Assembly: GCF_014904795.1 (NCBI RefSeq)
Contig: NZ_JACZFS010000009.1
Span: forward strand, 297,857 to 361,856
Source of the DNA: Nisaea nitritireducens
GTDB lineage: Bacteria > Pseudomonadota > Alphaproteobacteria > Thalassobaculales > Thalassobaculaceae
Direction: 5' to 3'
DNA length: 64,000 bases
Shown: piece after piece, positions 16,906 through 26,183 of the stretch
Layout: each line of letters opens with the position of its first letter
How positions within the stretch are numbered: the first letter of the stretch is position 1
The notes under the pieces: generated by a model
What the model was told of the DNA's origin: nothing
Database searches by the model: none
The model's input: the letters and a program-made list of their open reading frames with translations, nothing else
Translations under genes and position numbers: made by a program

Positions 16906-19557
16906 ATGGAACGCGTTGACAACGCCCCCCGAGCGAAAGTGAAGAACCTGGCGGACTACACACCGCCGACTTTCCTCATCGATACGGTCGACCTCGATTT
17001 CGATCTCCGTGACGGAGAGACAATCGTCACTGCCGTTCTGAAGGGGAGGCGCAACCCGGGCGGGGGCTCGGCCGGTACTCTGGAGCTGGACGGGCAGGAT
17101 CTCCGGCTGGTTTCCCTGACCCTTAACGGAGTTTCTGTCGGTGCGGACGGCTACGAGATTGCCGGAGACCGCCTTTCGCTGAAAGCAGTCCCCGACGCTT
17201 TCACGCTCGAGGTGGTGACGGCGATTGTGCCGGAGAAAAATACGGCGCTTGAGGGGCTCTACATGTCCGAAGGCATGTACTGCACTCAATGCGAGGCGGA
17301 AGGCTTCCGGCGGATTACCTATTTCCCAGACCGGCCCGACGTGATGGCGGTCTATACGACGCGGCTTGAAGCGGACGCGGCACGGTTTCCTGTCCTGCTC
17401 TCCAACGGAAACCTGACCGAGACCGGCGATGCAGGCGAGGGGCGCCATTTCGCAGTCTGGCATGATCCGTTTCCGAAGCCGTCCTATCTGTTCGCTGCTG
17501 TTGCCGGGGATCTTGCCTGTATCTCCGACAGCTTCCGTACGACCTCCGGCCGGGACGTGGCGCTGCGGATCTATGTCGAGCACGGTAACGAGCACCTCTG
17601 CGCCCACACCATGGATAGCCTGAAGCGCTCCATGCGCTGGGACGAGGACGTGTTCGGTCTGGAATACGATCTCGACCTCTTCATGATCGTCGCCGTGGGT
17701 CATTTCAACATGGGGGCAATGGAGAACAAGGGGCTCAACATCTTCAACAGCAAGTTCGTGCTCGCCGATCCCGAAACCGCGACGGACGGCGACTATGAGC
17801 GGCTGGAGGGAATTGTTGCCCACGAATACTTCCACAACTGGACCGGCAACAGGGTGACCTGCCGGGACTGGTTCCAGCTCAGCCTTAAGGAAGGCCTGAC
17901 GGTGTTCCGGGACCAGGAGTTCACCTCCGATATGCACTCCCGCGGGGTGAAGCGTGTTGCCGATGCGCGTCTGTTGCGTGCGGCTCAATTCCCGGAAGAT
18001 TCCGGCCCGACCGCCCACCCGATCCGTCCCGAAAGCTATGTCGAAATCAACAATTTCTACACGGTGACGATCTACGAGAAAGGCGCTGAGGTTATCCGCA
18101 TGATCTACAATCTGCTGGGCGCCGAGAGCTTCCGGCAGGGGATGGATCTCTATTTCGAACGGCATGACGGCCAGGCGGTCCGTTGCGAGGATTTCGTCGC
18201 CGCCATGGAAGACGCGAGCGGTGTCGACCTCGGCCAGTTCAGGCTCTGGTACAGTCAGTCGGGTACGCCGGAGCTTGAAGTCTCGCTGAGCCACGATGCG
18301 TCCGCGAAGACCGCGACGCTCAAGGTCCGCCAAATATTGCCGCCGACACCGGGGCAGCGCGACAAGAAACCGATGCTGATCCCGCTCTCGATGGCGCTGC
18401 TCGATCCCGCGGGCAGGGAGATGCCGTTGCAGCTCCGTGGTGAGAACGCGGAGACGGCACCGGCAAGCAGGGTCCTTTCTGTGATCGAACAGGAACAGGA
18501 GTTCGTGTTCGAGAATGTCGAGACACCTCCGATTCCCTCCTTGCTGCGCGGTTTCTCGGCGCCGGTAAAATTACATAGCGGGCTCAGCGGAGACGAGGAG
18601 CGCTTTCTCTTTCAGCATGACAGCGACCCCTTTGCCCGCTGGGACGCGGGACAGAGCTATCTGACCCGGATGTTGCTCAGTGCGGCCATGGATGGGCGGG
18701 AAACCGTTCTTGAGGCGACATTCCACGATGCTGTCGCGGAGATCCTGCGTGATCCTTCACTAGAGCCGGCCTTCGCGGCCGAGCTTCTGACGCTGCCCGG
18801 TGAGTCCGTGCTCGCCGAGTCCATGCGTCCGGCCGATCCGGACGCCATCCACCGTGTCCGCCGTGCGGCACGGAAGGAAATCGGCTTGAAGCACGCAGAC
18901 GCCTTACAGGCACTCTATGAGCGTCTGGCCAAGGCTTATGCCGCTGACGACATGTCGACGGCGGCGATGGGCTCACGCGCGCTCAAGGCGCTTGTGCTCG
19001 GCTATCTGGTTGCTGGCGGGGAGGCGGATGCACGTGCTCTTGCCGCTCGGCAGGCATCGGAAGCCGTGAGCATGACGGAATCCATGGCTGCCCTGCAGGC
19101 GCTGAACGGCACAGATTGTCCGGAGCGAACAGCGGCTCTTGCCGCATTCCACGACCGTTGGGAGAACGCACCGCTTGTGCTCGATAAGTGGTTCTCCCTG
19201 CGGGCCATGAGCAGCCTGCCCGGTACCCTGTCTGAGGTCGAGGCGCTGTTGCAGCATCCGAAGTTCGATTTCGGCACACCGAACCGGGTGCGGGCGCTCA
19301 TTGGGGCATTCGTGAGCGGGAACCCGGTGCAGTTCCATGCGGCAGACGGCAGTGGCTACAGCTTCCTCGCGGATCAGATCATCAAGCTTGACGGTCTTAA
19401 TCCGCAGATTGCTGCGCGGCTTGTGGCCCCCCTGACGCGCTGGAAGAAATACGATGAAGCCCGTCAGCGGATGATGCGGGAATGTCTTGAACGGATACTG
19501 AGGCAACCCGGCTTGTCGCCGGATGTCACCGAACTGGTAACCAAGGGACTGGGATAA
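16906..19557 (+). CDS. pepN: Aminopeptidase N
   Basis: An 883-residue M1 zinc aminopeptidase of the bacterial PepN type, close to the usual 870-890. Motifs: GAMEN substrate-anchoring loop at residues 270-274, HEYFHNWTGNRV with zinc ligands His306/His310, and the third ligand Glu329 in LKEGLTVFRDQEF. PepN removes N-terminal residues from peptides in the cytosol, completing ATP-dependent proteolysis. ATG at 16906 is preceded by GGAG. Its TAA stop overlaps the ATG of the next gene by one base, so the two are translationally coupled. Confidence 0.95.
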   Translation: MERVDNAPRAKVKNLADYTPPTFLIDTVDLDFDLRDGETIVTAVLKGRRNPGGGSAGTLELDGQDLRLVSLTLNGVSVGADGYEIAGDRLSLKAVPDAFTLEVVTAIVPEKNTALEGLYMSEGMYCTQCEAEGFRRITYFPDRPDVMAVYTTRLEADAARFPVLLSNGNLTETGDAGEGRHFAVWHDPFPKPSYLFAAVAGDLACISDSFRTTSGRDVALRIYVEHGNEHLCAHTMDSLKRSMRWDEDVFGLEYDLDLFMIVAVGHFNMGAMENKGLNIFNSKFVLADPETATDGDYERLEGIVAHEYFHNWTGNRVTCRDWFQLSLKEGLTVFRDQEFTSDMHSRGVKRVADARLLRAAQFPEDSGPTAHPIRPESYVEINNFYTVTIYEKGAEVIRMIYNLLGAESFRQGMDLYFERHDGQAVRCEDFVAAMEDASGVDLGQFRLWYSQSGTPELEVSLSHDASAKTATLKVRQILPPTPGQRDKKPMLIPLSMALLDPAGREMPLQLRGENAETAPASRVLSVIEQEQEFVFENVETPPIPSLLRGFSAPVKLHSGLSGDEERFLFQHDSDPFARWDAGQSYLTRMLLSAAMDGRETVLEATFHDAVAEILRDPSLEPAFAAELLTLPGESVLAESMRPADPDAIHRVRRAARKEIGLKHADALQALYERLAKAYAADDMSTAAMGSRALKALVLGYLVAGGEADARALAARQASEAVSMTESMAALQALNGTDCPERTAALAAFHDRWENAPLVLDKWFSLRAMSSLPGTLSEVEALLQHPKFDFGTPNRVRALIGAFVSGNPVQFHAADGSGYSFLADQIIKLDGLNPQIAARLVAPLTRWKKYDEARQRMMRECLERILRQPGLSPDVTELVTKGLG

Positions 19558-20231
19558 TGGGAAAGCATGTGACGAAACCAATTGTCGTCATTAATCCGAA
19601 CAGCACGGAAGCCGTTACCGAGGCGATGAGCGCGGCGCTCGACCCGCTGCGCCTGCCGGGCGGGCCGGAGATTGAATGCCTGACCAATGCGGACGGCCCG
19701 CCGGGTATCGAAAGCCAGGCGGATGTCGATCTTGCCGCGGTGCAGACAAGAGAGATCGTGGCGCGGCGCGCAAACAGTGCATCGGCTTTCGTCATCGCCT
19801 GCTATTCGGATCCTGGCATCCATGCCTGCCGGGAGGCGACGGACAAGCCGGTCTATGGCATCGCCGAGTCAGGCGTGCTGTGTGCCATGAGCACGGTGGA
19901 GCGCTTCGGCGTTGTCGCGATTCTCGATAAATCCATTCCGCGGCATCTGCGCTATATCCGAACGCTCGGCTTCGAATCCAGGCTCGCCGGTGAGCGCGCC
20001 CTGGGACTGGGGGTGGTTGAGCTTTCGAACGAAAGCGTCACCTACGGGAGACTTTTGGAAACCGGCAAAAAATTGCGGGATAGTGACGGAGCCCAGGCGG
20101 TTGTCCTCGGTTGTGCCGGTATGGCGCGCTACCGGAGCTCGCTGGAAGACGATCTTGGTCTTCCGGTTATCGACCCCACTCAAGCGGCGGTTAGCAATGC
20201 GTTAACCATTTCGCTGCTAAAATCCCCATGA
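19557..20231 (+). CDS. Asp/Glu/hydantoin racemase family protein
   Basis: A 224-residue protein of the aspartate/glutamate racemase superfamily, hydantoin-racemase branch. The N-terminus IVVINPNSTEAVTEAM is typical, and the two catalytic cysteines are visible in AFVIACYSDPGIHAC and VVLGCAGMARYRSS. Such enzymes epimerise amino acids or hydantoins, or act as maleate isomerase or arylmalonate decarboxylase. The ATG overlaps the pepN stop (TAATG), indicating an operon. The substrate is not known; coupling to an aminopeptidase could mean peptide or D-amino acid turnover (inference). Confidence 0.85.
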   Translation: MGKHVTKPIVVINPNSTEAVTEAMSAALDPLRLPGGPEIECLTNADGPPGIESQADVDLAAVQTREIVARRANSASAFVIACYSDPGIHACREATDKPVYGIAESGVLCAMSTVERFGVVAILDKSIPRHLRYIRTLGFESRLAGERALGLGVVELSNESVTYGRLLETGKKLRDSDGAQAVVLGCAGMARYRSSLEDDLGLPVIDPTQAAVSNALTISLLKSP

Positions 20232-20355
20232 AATCAATACAATTCAATGTAAATTAGAGTGCTATTGTAACTTTTAGTGCTTGAAAAGGTCAGAAAAGAA
20301 CCGCTCAATAACCTTTGATGTAGTTGTTGCGGGCTTGGGGCGGGAAATTTTCTCG

Positions 20356-21573
20356 ATGGATGAAGCGACACTTAAAGAAGTCATAGTGCTCCATCGAGGA
20401 TTCCTCGACGGCGTGCCCGGATGCAAGCGTGCCGATTTAAGAAACGCAAGTCTCAAGGGACTGCGCGAGCCCAATGCAAAGTTACATAACGCGCTTCTGT
20501 CCGGCGCAGACCTGACCGGTGCCGCCTTTGTCCGTGGCGACTTTTCCGGTGCTGATATGTTCGGTGCGGTCATGCGTCGGGCGAATCTTGCAGGGTGTAA
20601 CTTCTTCCGGGCGGACCTTCGCGGTTCCAAATTTACCGGCGCGCGCCTTGGCGGCGCTGATTTCCGGGAAGCCGACATGCGGCCGGGTGAAATTCGCAAT
20701 GCGGGAATGCAGCGGACCCAGAGCGTCGACATGTCGGATGCCGTGCTTGATAAATCAAACTTCTCACGCGCCAACATGACCGAAAGCAATCTTGAAGGAG
20801 CATCGCTCCGCAACAGCAATCTTTCGGAAGCCGAGCTCGTAGCTGTCAACTTCTCCGGCGCCGATCTTGAAGGGGCAAACCTGGAATTGGCGCGGATGAA
20901 AAACGCGGTGATGGCAGGGACAAATCTCAAAGGGGCAAGCCTGCGCGGAGCCGATCTTGAAGGAGCGGTACTGCGGAACGTAGACGTATCCGTCTGCGAT
21001 ATGAAAGGCGCGCGCCTCGATAATTGCCGCGTGTTCCTGGGCATCAGGGACCTCAAGGAGGACCTCAAGGTCAAGGTCCAGCGCCATATGAAGTGGCTGG
21101 CAACTGACGGCAAGGAGGGAGAGCAGGCTGATTTCTCCGGCGCCGACCTGTCAGGGATTGATTTTCAGTATGCCGATCTGAGCGTAGCCAAATTCACGGG
21201 AGCCAATCTCGAGAAGTGCAATCTCGGAAAATCGTTCCTGACGATGGCTGATTTCACGGGAACGAACCTCTCTGGAGCCAATTTCAGAAGCGCCGACATG
21301 AGGGGCGTCATCCTGATGAATGCGGATCTGGGCTCTGTCAATCTGGCCGACGCGGACCTGAGCTTTGTGAACATTCTAAGCACTCGCGGCGACCGCCGCG
21401 TGGTCCGTTTCCCGTCAACCCTGACGGGCGCCAATCTGGACAAGGCAATTTGTACGAACACGAATTTCAGCGGTGCGCGGCTCGACGGTGTGTCGTTCGA
21501 AACTGCGGCAACGGACGGTGCGATTTTCGGCGCCGGAGAATCTGACGAAATGGAAGCGTCTGAAAACGCTTGA
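20356..21573 (+). CDS. Pentapeptide-repeat protein, two helical blocks
   Basis: A 405-residue protein dominated by A(D/N)LXX pentapeptide repeats, which fold as a right-handed quadrilateral beta-helix. Block one covers roughly residues 25-230. A charged linker containing KVQRHMKWLATDGKEGEQ follows, then block two to about residue 390. The N-terminal helix LKEVIVLHRGFLDGVPGCKRADL resembles the usual start of this family, so I prefer ATG at 20356 over a TTG at 20281 that has no ribosome site. Function is unknown; some pentapeptide proteins mimic DNA and protect gyrase, but nothing here shows that. No signal peptide, probably cytosolic. Confidence 0.8.
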   Translation: MDEATLKEVIVLHRGFLDGVPGCKRADLRNASLKGLREPNAKLHNALLSGADLTGAAFVRGDFSGADMFGAVMRRANLAGCNFFRADLRGSKFTGARLGGADFREADMRPGEIRNAGMQRTQSVDMSDAVLDKSNFSRANMTESNLEGASLRNSNLSEAELVAVNFSGADLEGANLELARMKNAVMAGTNLKGASLRGADLEGAVLRNVDVSVCDMKGARLDNCRVFLGIRDLKEDLKVKVQRHMKWLATDGKEGEQADFSGADLSGIDFQYADLSVAKFTGANLEKCNLGKSFLTMADFTGTNLSGANFRSADMRGVILMNADLGSVNLADADLSFVNILSTRGDRRVVRFPSTLTGANLDKAICTNTNFSGARLDGVSFETAATDGAIFGAGESDEMEASENA

Positions 21574-21579
21574 GCGTCT

Positions 21580-21822
21580 TTACCCGAATGCTTTGAAGGT
21601 GATGATCGTGAAGGTGTCTTTCACGCCTTTGATACTGTGGATTTTTTCGGTCACGAACCGGCCGATATCAGTATCATCGGGCAGATAGCACTTCATCATC
21701 AGATCGTATTGCCCGGAGGTCGAATGCACCTCCGAGACTTCCTCGAAATCCATGATGGCAGCGTCGGCGACATTGTAGGCTTCGCCGAGCTCGCATTTAA
21801 CCTGAACAAAAATAGTCTGCAT
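21580..21822 (-). CDS. Stand-alone Lrp/AsnC effector-binding (RAM) domain protein
   Basis: An 80-residue protein consisting only of the Lrp/AsnC ligand-binding alpha-beta sandwich: IFVQVKCELGEAYNVADAAI, VSEVHSTSGQYDLMMKCYLPD, IHSIKGVKDTFTIITFKAFG. The DNA-binding helix-turn-helix of full Lrp is absent. Stand-alone RAM proteins oligomerise and bind amino acids, but their partners are mostly unknown. It is convergent with the pentapeptide gene (6-base gap) and downstream of the DEAD-box gene on the same strand, 92 bases away. Confidence 0.85.
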   Translation of the reverse strand: MQTIFVQVKCELGEAYNVADAAIMDFEEVSEVHSTSGQYDLMMKCYLPDDTDIGRFVTEKIHSIKGVKDTFTIITFKAFG

Positions 21823-21913
21823 CGGGGAACCCGGTATCTGGAAGCGAAGAGCTTCTGATGGTTTCCGAAAAGGGCGCCGAAATCAAGCGGCGCCGCTGGA
21901 GTGATCGGTTTTA

Positions 21914-23404
21914 CTACTTGCGCAGCAGGAACGCCGGAACATGGTCGCCGAGGCCGACGATCTTTTCGTTATTGCCGGAATCGTCATCCCTGTCACGTCG
22001 CGGCTTGCGGCCGCGCGCTTCTTGCGCAGGAAACTCAGTGACATTGCCTGGACCGGGTGTCCGCTCGCCAGGGTAGGCGCGCTCACGGTCCCGGCCACCG
22101 CGTGAGCGGGGCTTTTTCCGACCGTTGCTACTCCGGCCACCGCGTTTCTCGTCACTGCTCTCGGCACCGTCTGCATCCGCTTTCGCCGGCGCGACATTTT
22201 CGGAGACGACTTCTTCTGTCGCGGCAGGTTCGGCTTTCGTGCCCGCAGAGCCGGTTCTTTCACTCTCCGTCTGTTTGGCCGCCGGCTTGCCGGCATTCTT
22301 GAAGACAGGAATATCCTTGCCGATCAGCTTGATGATGGCCTGGATATATTTCCCATCCTCGGGAGAGACCAGCGTAAAGGCGCGGCCTTCTTTGCCCGCA
22401 CGTCCTGTCCGCCCAATCCGGTGCACGTAATCTTCCGCGTTTGTCGGGACGTCGAAATTGAACACGTGGCTAAGGCCGGCAATGTCCAGTCCTCGTGCGG
22501 CAACGTCACTTGCACAGAGCAAGTCCGCATCGCCGTCCTTAAAGCGCTGCAGCGTCTTCATCCGATCCGGCTGTGACATGTCGCCGTGCAGTTCAACGGC
22601 GTTGTAGCCGGATTTCTTCAGAGACCGGTGCACGATGCCGACATCGCGTTTGCGGTTGCAGAAGATGATTGCGTTGGCGGGCTTCTCGCTGTCGATCAGA
22701 CTGCGCAGGGCGTCGCGCTTATCTTTTGCGTTTACATCGACACGCCACTGGCTGACCGTCTCGGCAGCGGAGGAGGCGGCTGCGACGGTGATTTCCCGCG
22801 GATTGATCAGGAACGCATCCGCCAGCTTGCGGATTTCCTTGGAAAGTGTCGCGGAGAAGAAAAGAGTTTGCCGGATACGCGGCAGCAGTCCGACGATACG
22901 CTCTACATCCGGGATGAAGCCCATATCGAGCATCCGGTCGGCTTCATCGATCACCAGCACCTTGACGTCGGTCATCAGGATCCGGCCGCGCTCGAAATGG
23001 TCGAGCAGGCGGCCCGGGGTCGCGATCAGAACGTCGACGCCGCGATCAAGCTTCTTTTCCTGTTCGGCAAAGGCAACGCCGCCGATCAGGAGAGCCATGT
23101 TGAGCTGGTTGTATTTGCCGTACTTGACGAAATTATCCGCGACCTGAGCTGCAAGCTCGCGCGTGGGGCAGAGGATCAGGGAGCGCGGCATCCGCGCTTT
23201 GGCCCGTCCGGCCGCCAGGATGTCGATCATCGGCAAAGTGAAGGACGCGGTCTTGCCGGTCCCGGTTTGTGCGCAGCCGAGAATGTCTCTTCCCATGAGA
23301 ACATGGGGAATTGCCTGCTCCTGGATAGGAGTGGGTGTTGTGTAACCAGCATCGGTTACCGCAGAAACAACTGCGTCGCTAAGTCCAAGGTCTGAAAACG
23401 TCAA
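21914..23404 (-). CDS. DEAD-box ATP-dependent RNA helicase (RhlE-like)
   Basis: A 496-residue DEAD-box helicase. Motifs in order: Q motif YTTPTPIQEQAIP, motif I AQTGTGKT, motif II VIDEADRMLDMGF, motif III FFSATLSKE, and motif VI HRIGRTGRAGKEG. From about residue 375 the tail is charged and low complexity, rich in Arg/Gly/Glu, likely disordered and RNA-binding. Such helicases remodel structured RNA in ribosome assembly and mRNA decay, often at low temperature. The start is TTG at 23404, with a good promoter about 80 bases upstream. Confidence 0.93.
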   Translation of the reverse strand: MTFSDLGLSDAVVSAVTDAGYTTPTPIQEQAIPHVLMGRDILGCAQTGTGKTASFTLPMIDILAAGRAKARMPRSLILCPTRELAAQVADNFVKYGKYNQLNMALLIGGVAFAEQEKKLDRGVDVLIATPGRLLDHFERGRILMTDVKVLVIDEADRMLDMGFIPDVERIVGLLPRIRQTLFFSATLSKEIRKLADAFLINPREITVAAASSAAETVSQWRVDVNAKDKRDALRSLIDSEKPANAIIFCNRKRDVGIVHRSLKKSGYNAVELHGDMSQPDRMKTLQRFKDGDADLLCASDVAARGLDIAGLSHVFNFDVPTNAEDYVHRIGRTGRAGKEGRAFTLVSPEDGKYIQAIIKLIGKDIPVFKNAGKPAAKQTESERTGSAGTKAEPAATEEVVSENVAPAKADADGAESSDEKRGGRSSNGRKKPRSRGGRDRERAYPGERTPGPGNVTEFPAQEARGRKPRRDRDDDSGNNEKIVGLGDHVPAFLLRK

Positions 23405-23479
23405 GATACCGCCTATTTTATCGCGTTGGCTGAGGCGTTACAGGGTGTCTGTAATGCGCTCGGCGCGAAGATGAAGCGG

Positions 23480-23507
23480 ATATTATGTGTAGCGTGGCCG
23501 CTGTCAA
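23480..23507 (-). promoter_or_regulatory. Sigma-70-type promoter of the DEAD-box helicase
   Basis: On the minus strand the -35 hexamer TTGACA (23507-23502) and the -10 hexamer TAATAT (23485-23480) are separated by 16 bases. Transcription would start near 23473, leaving a leader of about 70 nucleotides before the TTG start of the helicase. Confidence 0.68.
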
Positions 23508-23640
23508 CAATAGAGATCGCCTAACCCGCGCGTATCAGCCATGTTTTGGTGGTGAGTGTAGTATCCATACCATACTTTTGTAATATTTATGAAACGATAA
23601 CCGTTTTCGATATTTTCAAAGTCGGCTTCGGACGTCCGGA

Positions 23641-25647
23641 TCAGACGTCGATATCCGTGACGAATTTGGCGTTTTCCTGAATGAATTGGAACCGAAGCTC
23701 CGGCTTCCGTCCCATCAGCGTTTCAACGGTCTGTTCCAGCGCCCGGCGCGCTTCTGCATCTTCACTTTCAGGATCGAGGCCCTTGAGCGCCGGCGGCACG
23801 GCGACCCGCAGCAGGATGCGCTTCTCCGGGTCCATGGTTGTTTCCTTGAGCTGCTTCGGCGGCATTTCGCCAAGACCTTTGAAGCGCGAGACCTCGATCT
23901 TTGCCCGTCCGGTCATTTCCGTCCGGATCAGCTCCTCACGATGAGCGTCGTCCCGTGCGTAGACTGATTTCGTCCCCTGGGTCAGGCGGTAGAGCGGGGG
24001 CAGGGCGAGATAGAGATGGCCCTGCTCGACCAGCTTGGGCATTTCACGGAAGAAGTAAGTCATTAGCAGCGAGGCAATGTGGGCACCGTCAACGTCGGCA
24101 TCCGTCATGATAATGACTTTGCCATAGCGCAGCTGATCCTCGTCATAGCGATCACCTGTGCCGCAGCCGAGGGCAAGGGAGATGTCCGACAGTTCCTGGT
24201 TGCCGCGCAGCTTTTCGGTCGAGGCGCTGGCCACGTTCAGGATCTTGCCGCGGAGAGGCAGGATGGCCTGGGTCGCGCGATTGCGGGCCTGCTTGGCGGA
24301 GCCGCCGGCGCTGTCACCCTCAACCAGGAAAATTTCAGTGCTCTCCTGTTCCGACTTGCTGCAATCGGCGAGCTTGCCGGGGAGCCGCAATTTCCGTGTC
24401 GCGGTCTTCCGGGAGACTTCTTTCTGCTGGCGGCGGCGTTGGCGGTCGTCGGCCCGTTCGGTGATCCGCTCCAGCAACTGGTTCGATATTTCCGGGCTGG
24501 CGGAAAGCCAGTGGTCGAAACGATCCTTGACCGCCTGTTCGACCAGCTTGCTGGCATGGGCACTGACCAGCCGTTCTTTCGTCTGGCCCTGAAACTGGGG
24601 ATCCCTGACGAAGACGGACAGCATGATGCAGGCGCCGCCCATGACGTCTTCTGCTGTGATCTGTGCAGCTTTTTTCTGGCCGCCAACCATTTCTGCATAG
24701 GCGCGAATACCGCGCAGCAAAGCGGTCCGCAGACCGGCCTCGTGGGTTCCGCCGCTGGGGGTCGGGATGGTGTTGCAATAGGCGTTCATGAAGCCGTCAT
24801 CGCGATCGTCCGGCCATGTCACGGCCCACTCGACACGTTCGCGTGTGGCGCCTTCTTCCTTGTCGCCGGCGAAGGCTTCGCCGATCAGAACGCGGTCGCC
24901 GAGCGTGCTGTTCAGGAAATCCGCGAGACCGCCCGGATAATGCAGGGTGGCCGCAGTCGGGGTCCCGTCGCCTTCACCGATCAGTGCTGTATCGCAGGAC
25001 CAGCGGATCTCGACTCCCTTGAAGAGATAAGCCTTGGAGCGCGCAAGCCTGTAAAGCTGGGCCGGACGGAAGCGGGCCTTGCCGAAAATCTCTTCGTCCG
25101 GGTGAAAGCGCACCGTCGTGCCGCGCCGGTTCTGCACCGGCCCCTTGGACTCAAGCGGGCCCTGGGTGATGCCGCGGCTGAAGCGCTGGACATAAAGCTG
25201 CTTGTCCCGCGCAACCTCGACTTCCATCACGTCGGAGAGCGCATTAACCACCGAGATACCGACGCCGTGCAGGCCACCGGATGTGCTGTAGACCTTGTCC
25301 GAGAATTTACCGCCGGCATGCAGCGTAGACAGGATGACTTCCAGTGCGGACTTGTCCTTGAATTTGGGGTGCGGATCGACGGGAATGCCACGACCGTTGT
25401 CCCGGATGGTGACCGTCATGTCGGCATTGAGGTCGATCTCGATCCGGCTTGCGAATCCTGCGACCGCCTCATCCATGGAATTGTCCAGGACCTCGGCCAC
25501 AAGGTGATGCATCGCCCGTTCGTCGGTGCCGCCGATATACATGCCGGGGCGCCGGCGCACCGGCTCCAGACCCTCGAGGACCTCGATATCCTTCGCGGAA
25601 TAGTCATCATCGCTGCGGGCGGCGTTGCTTTGAAACAGGTCCGACAT
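23641..25647 (-). CDS. parE: DNA topoisomerase IV subunit B
   Basis: A 668-residue type IIA topoisomerase ATPase subunit. The N-terminal GHKL ATPase shows DEAVAGFASRIEIDLN, RDNGRGIPVDPHPK and GGLHGVGISVVNALS. The C-terminal TOPRIM part has LVEGDSAGGSAKQARNRATQAILPLRGKILNV-type motifs and IIMTDADVDGAHI. At 668 residues it matches ParE rather than the longer GyrB. With ParC it decatenates daughter chromosomes. Divergent from the thioesterase gene. parC is not in the window. Confidence 0.93.
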   Translation of the reverse strand: MSDLFQSNAARSDDDYSAKDIEVLEGLEPVRRRPGMYIGGTDERAMHHLVAEVLDNSMDEAVAGFASRIEIDLNADMTVTIRDNGRGIPVDPHPKFKDKSALEVILSTLHAGGKFSDKVYSTSGGLHGVGISVVNALSDVMEVEVARDKQLYVQRFSRGITQGPLESKGPVQNRRGTTVRFHPDEEIFGKARFRPAQLYRLARSKAYLFKGVEIRWSCDTALIGEGDGTPTAATLHYPGGLADFLNSTLGDRVLIGEAFAGDKEEGATRERVEWAVTWPDDRDDGFMNAYCNTIPTPSGGTHEAGLRTALLRGIRAYAEMVGGQKKAAQITAEDVMGGACIMLSVFVRDPQFQGQTKERLVSAHASKLVEQAVKDRFDHWLSASPEISNQLLERITERADDRQRRRQQKEVSRKTATRKLRLPGKLADCSKSEQESTEIFLVEGDSAGGSAKQARNRATQAILPLRGKILNVASASTEKLRGNQELSDISLALGCGTGDRYDEDQLRYGKVIIMTDADVDGAHIASLLMTYFFREMPKLVEQGHLYLALPPLYRLTQGTKSVYARDDAHREELIRTEMTGRAKIEVSRFKGLGEMPPKQLKETTMDPEKRILLRVAVPPALKGLDPESEDAEARRALEQTVETLMGRKPELRFQFIQENAKFVTDIDV

Positions 25648-25688
25648 GGATGGGATGCGTCCTCAGAAGCCAGAAAATAGGTTTATCC

Positions 25689-25713
25689 TGTAGTCTGTCA
25701 GGCGAATACTACA
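25689..25713. repeat. Inverted repeat between divergent parE and thioesterase genes
   Basis: TGTAGT (25689-25694) and ACTACA (25708-25713) form a 6-bp inverted repeat with a 13-base spacer in the 104-base divergent spacer. The size suits a dimeric repressor operator, but no regulator is identified. Confidence 0.3.
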
Positions 25714-25751
25714 AGATATGGGCGACACTCGCCAAGCAATCAGGAGTGGTT

Positions 25752-26138
25752 ATGACAGAAGTTGCACGTCAGCCGGTCGGGACCTTACAGGTCCGGACGA
25801 TCGCGATGCCGTCGGATACGAACCCCAGCGGCGATATCTTCGGCGGCTGGGTGCTCAGCCAGATGGATATTGCCGGAGGTACGGCCGCCGCGCAGCGGGC
25901 AAAAAGTCGTGTGGCAACGGTCGGCGTTGAAGCCATGTCCTTTCACAAGCCGGTCCGTGTCGGCGATATCCTTTGCTGTTATGCCAGCCTGGAGAAGCAG
26001 GGCACCACGTCGCTGACTTTTCGTATCGAGGCCTGGGTTATCCGCGCCGGAACCTATCAGGGCGATGAAGTTCTCGTGACCGAAGGCCATTTCACCTTCG
26101 TTGCGCTTGACGAGAGCGGCAAGAAGCGGAAGCTGTAA
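25752..26138 (+). CDS. YciA-like acyl-CoA thioesterase
   Basis: A 128-residue hotdog-fold acyl-CoA thioesterase. The catalytic segment MPSDTNPSGDIFGGWVLSQM with the conserved Asp, then GVEAMSFHKPVRVGDILCCYASL and TEGHFTFVALDESGKKRKL, match YciA. It hydrolyses short to medium acyl-CoAs, releasing CoA. ATG at 25752 is chosen because AGGAG lies five bases upstream; longer in-frame readings enter parE on the opposite strand. It is divergent from parE. Confidence 0.9.
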   Translation: MTEVARQPVGTLQVRTIAMPSDTNPSGDIFGGWVLSQMDIAGGTAAAQRAKSRVATVGVEAMSFHKPVRVGDILCCYASLEKQGTTSLTFRIEAWVIRAGTYQGDEVLVTEGHFTFVALDESGKKRKL

Positions 26139-26183
26139 AACCGTCTGAGACGGGTTGCCAACAGATTTTCGGAGGCGTACTGT

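Noticed and set aside
16873..18333. 486-codon antisense frame opposite pepN
   Set aside because: Covers the pepN catalytic region exactly; His/Arg-rich low-information product typical of antisense frames in GC-rich DNA.
24079..25680. 533-codon plus-strand frame opposite parE
   Set aside because: Entirely antisense to parE motifs, and the true plus-strand thioesterase begins after it with its own ribosome site.
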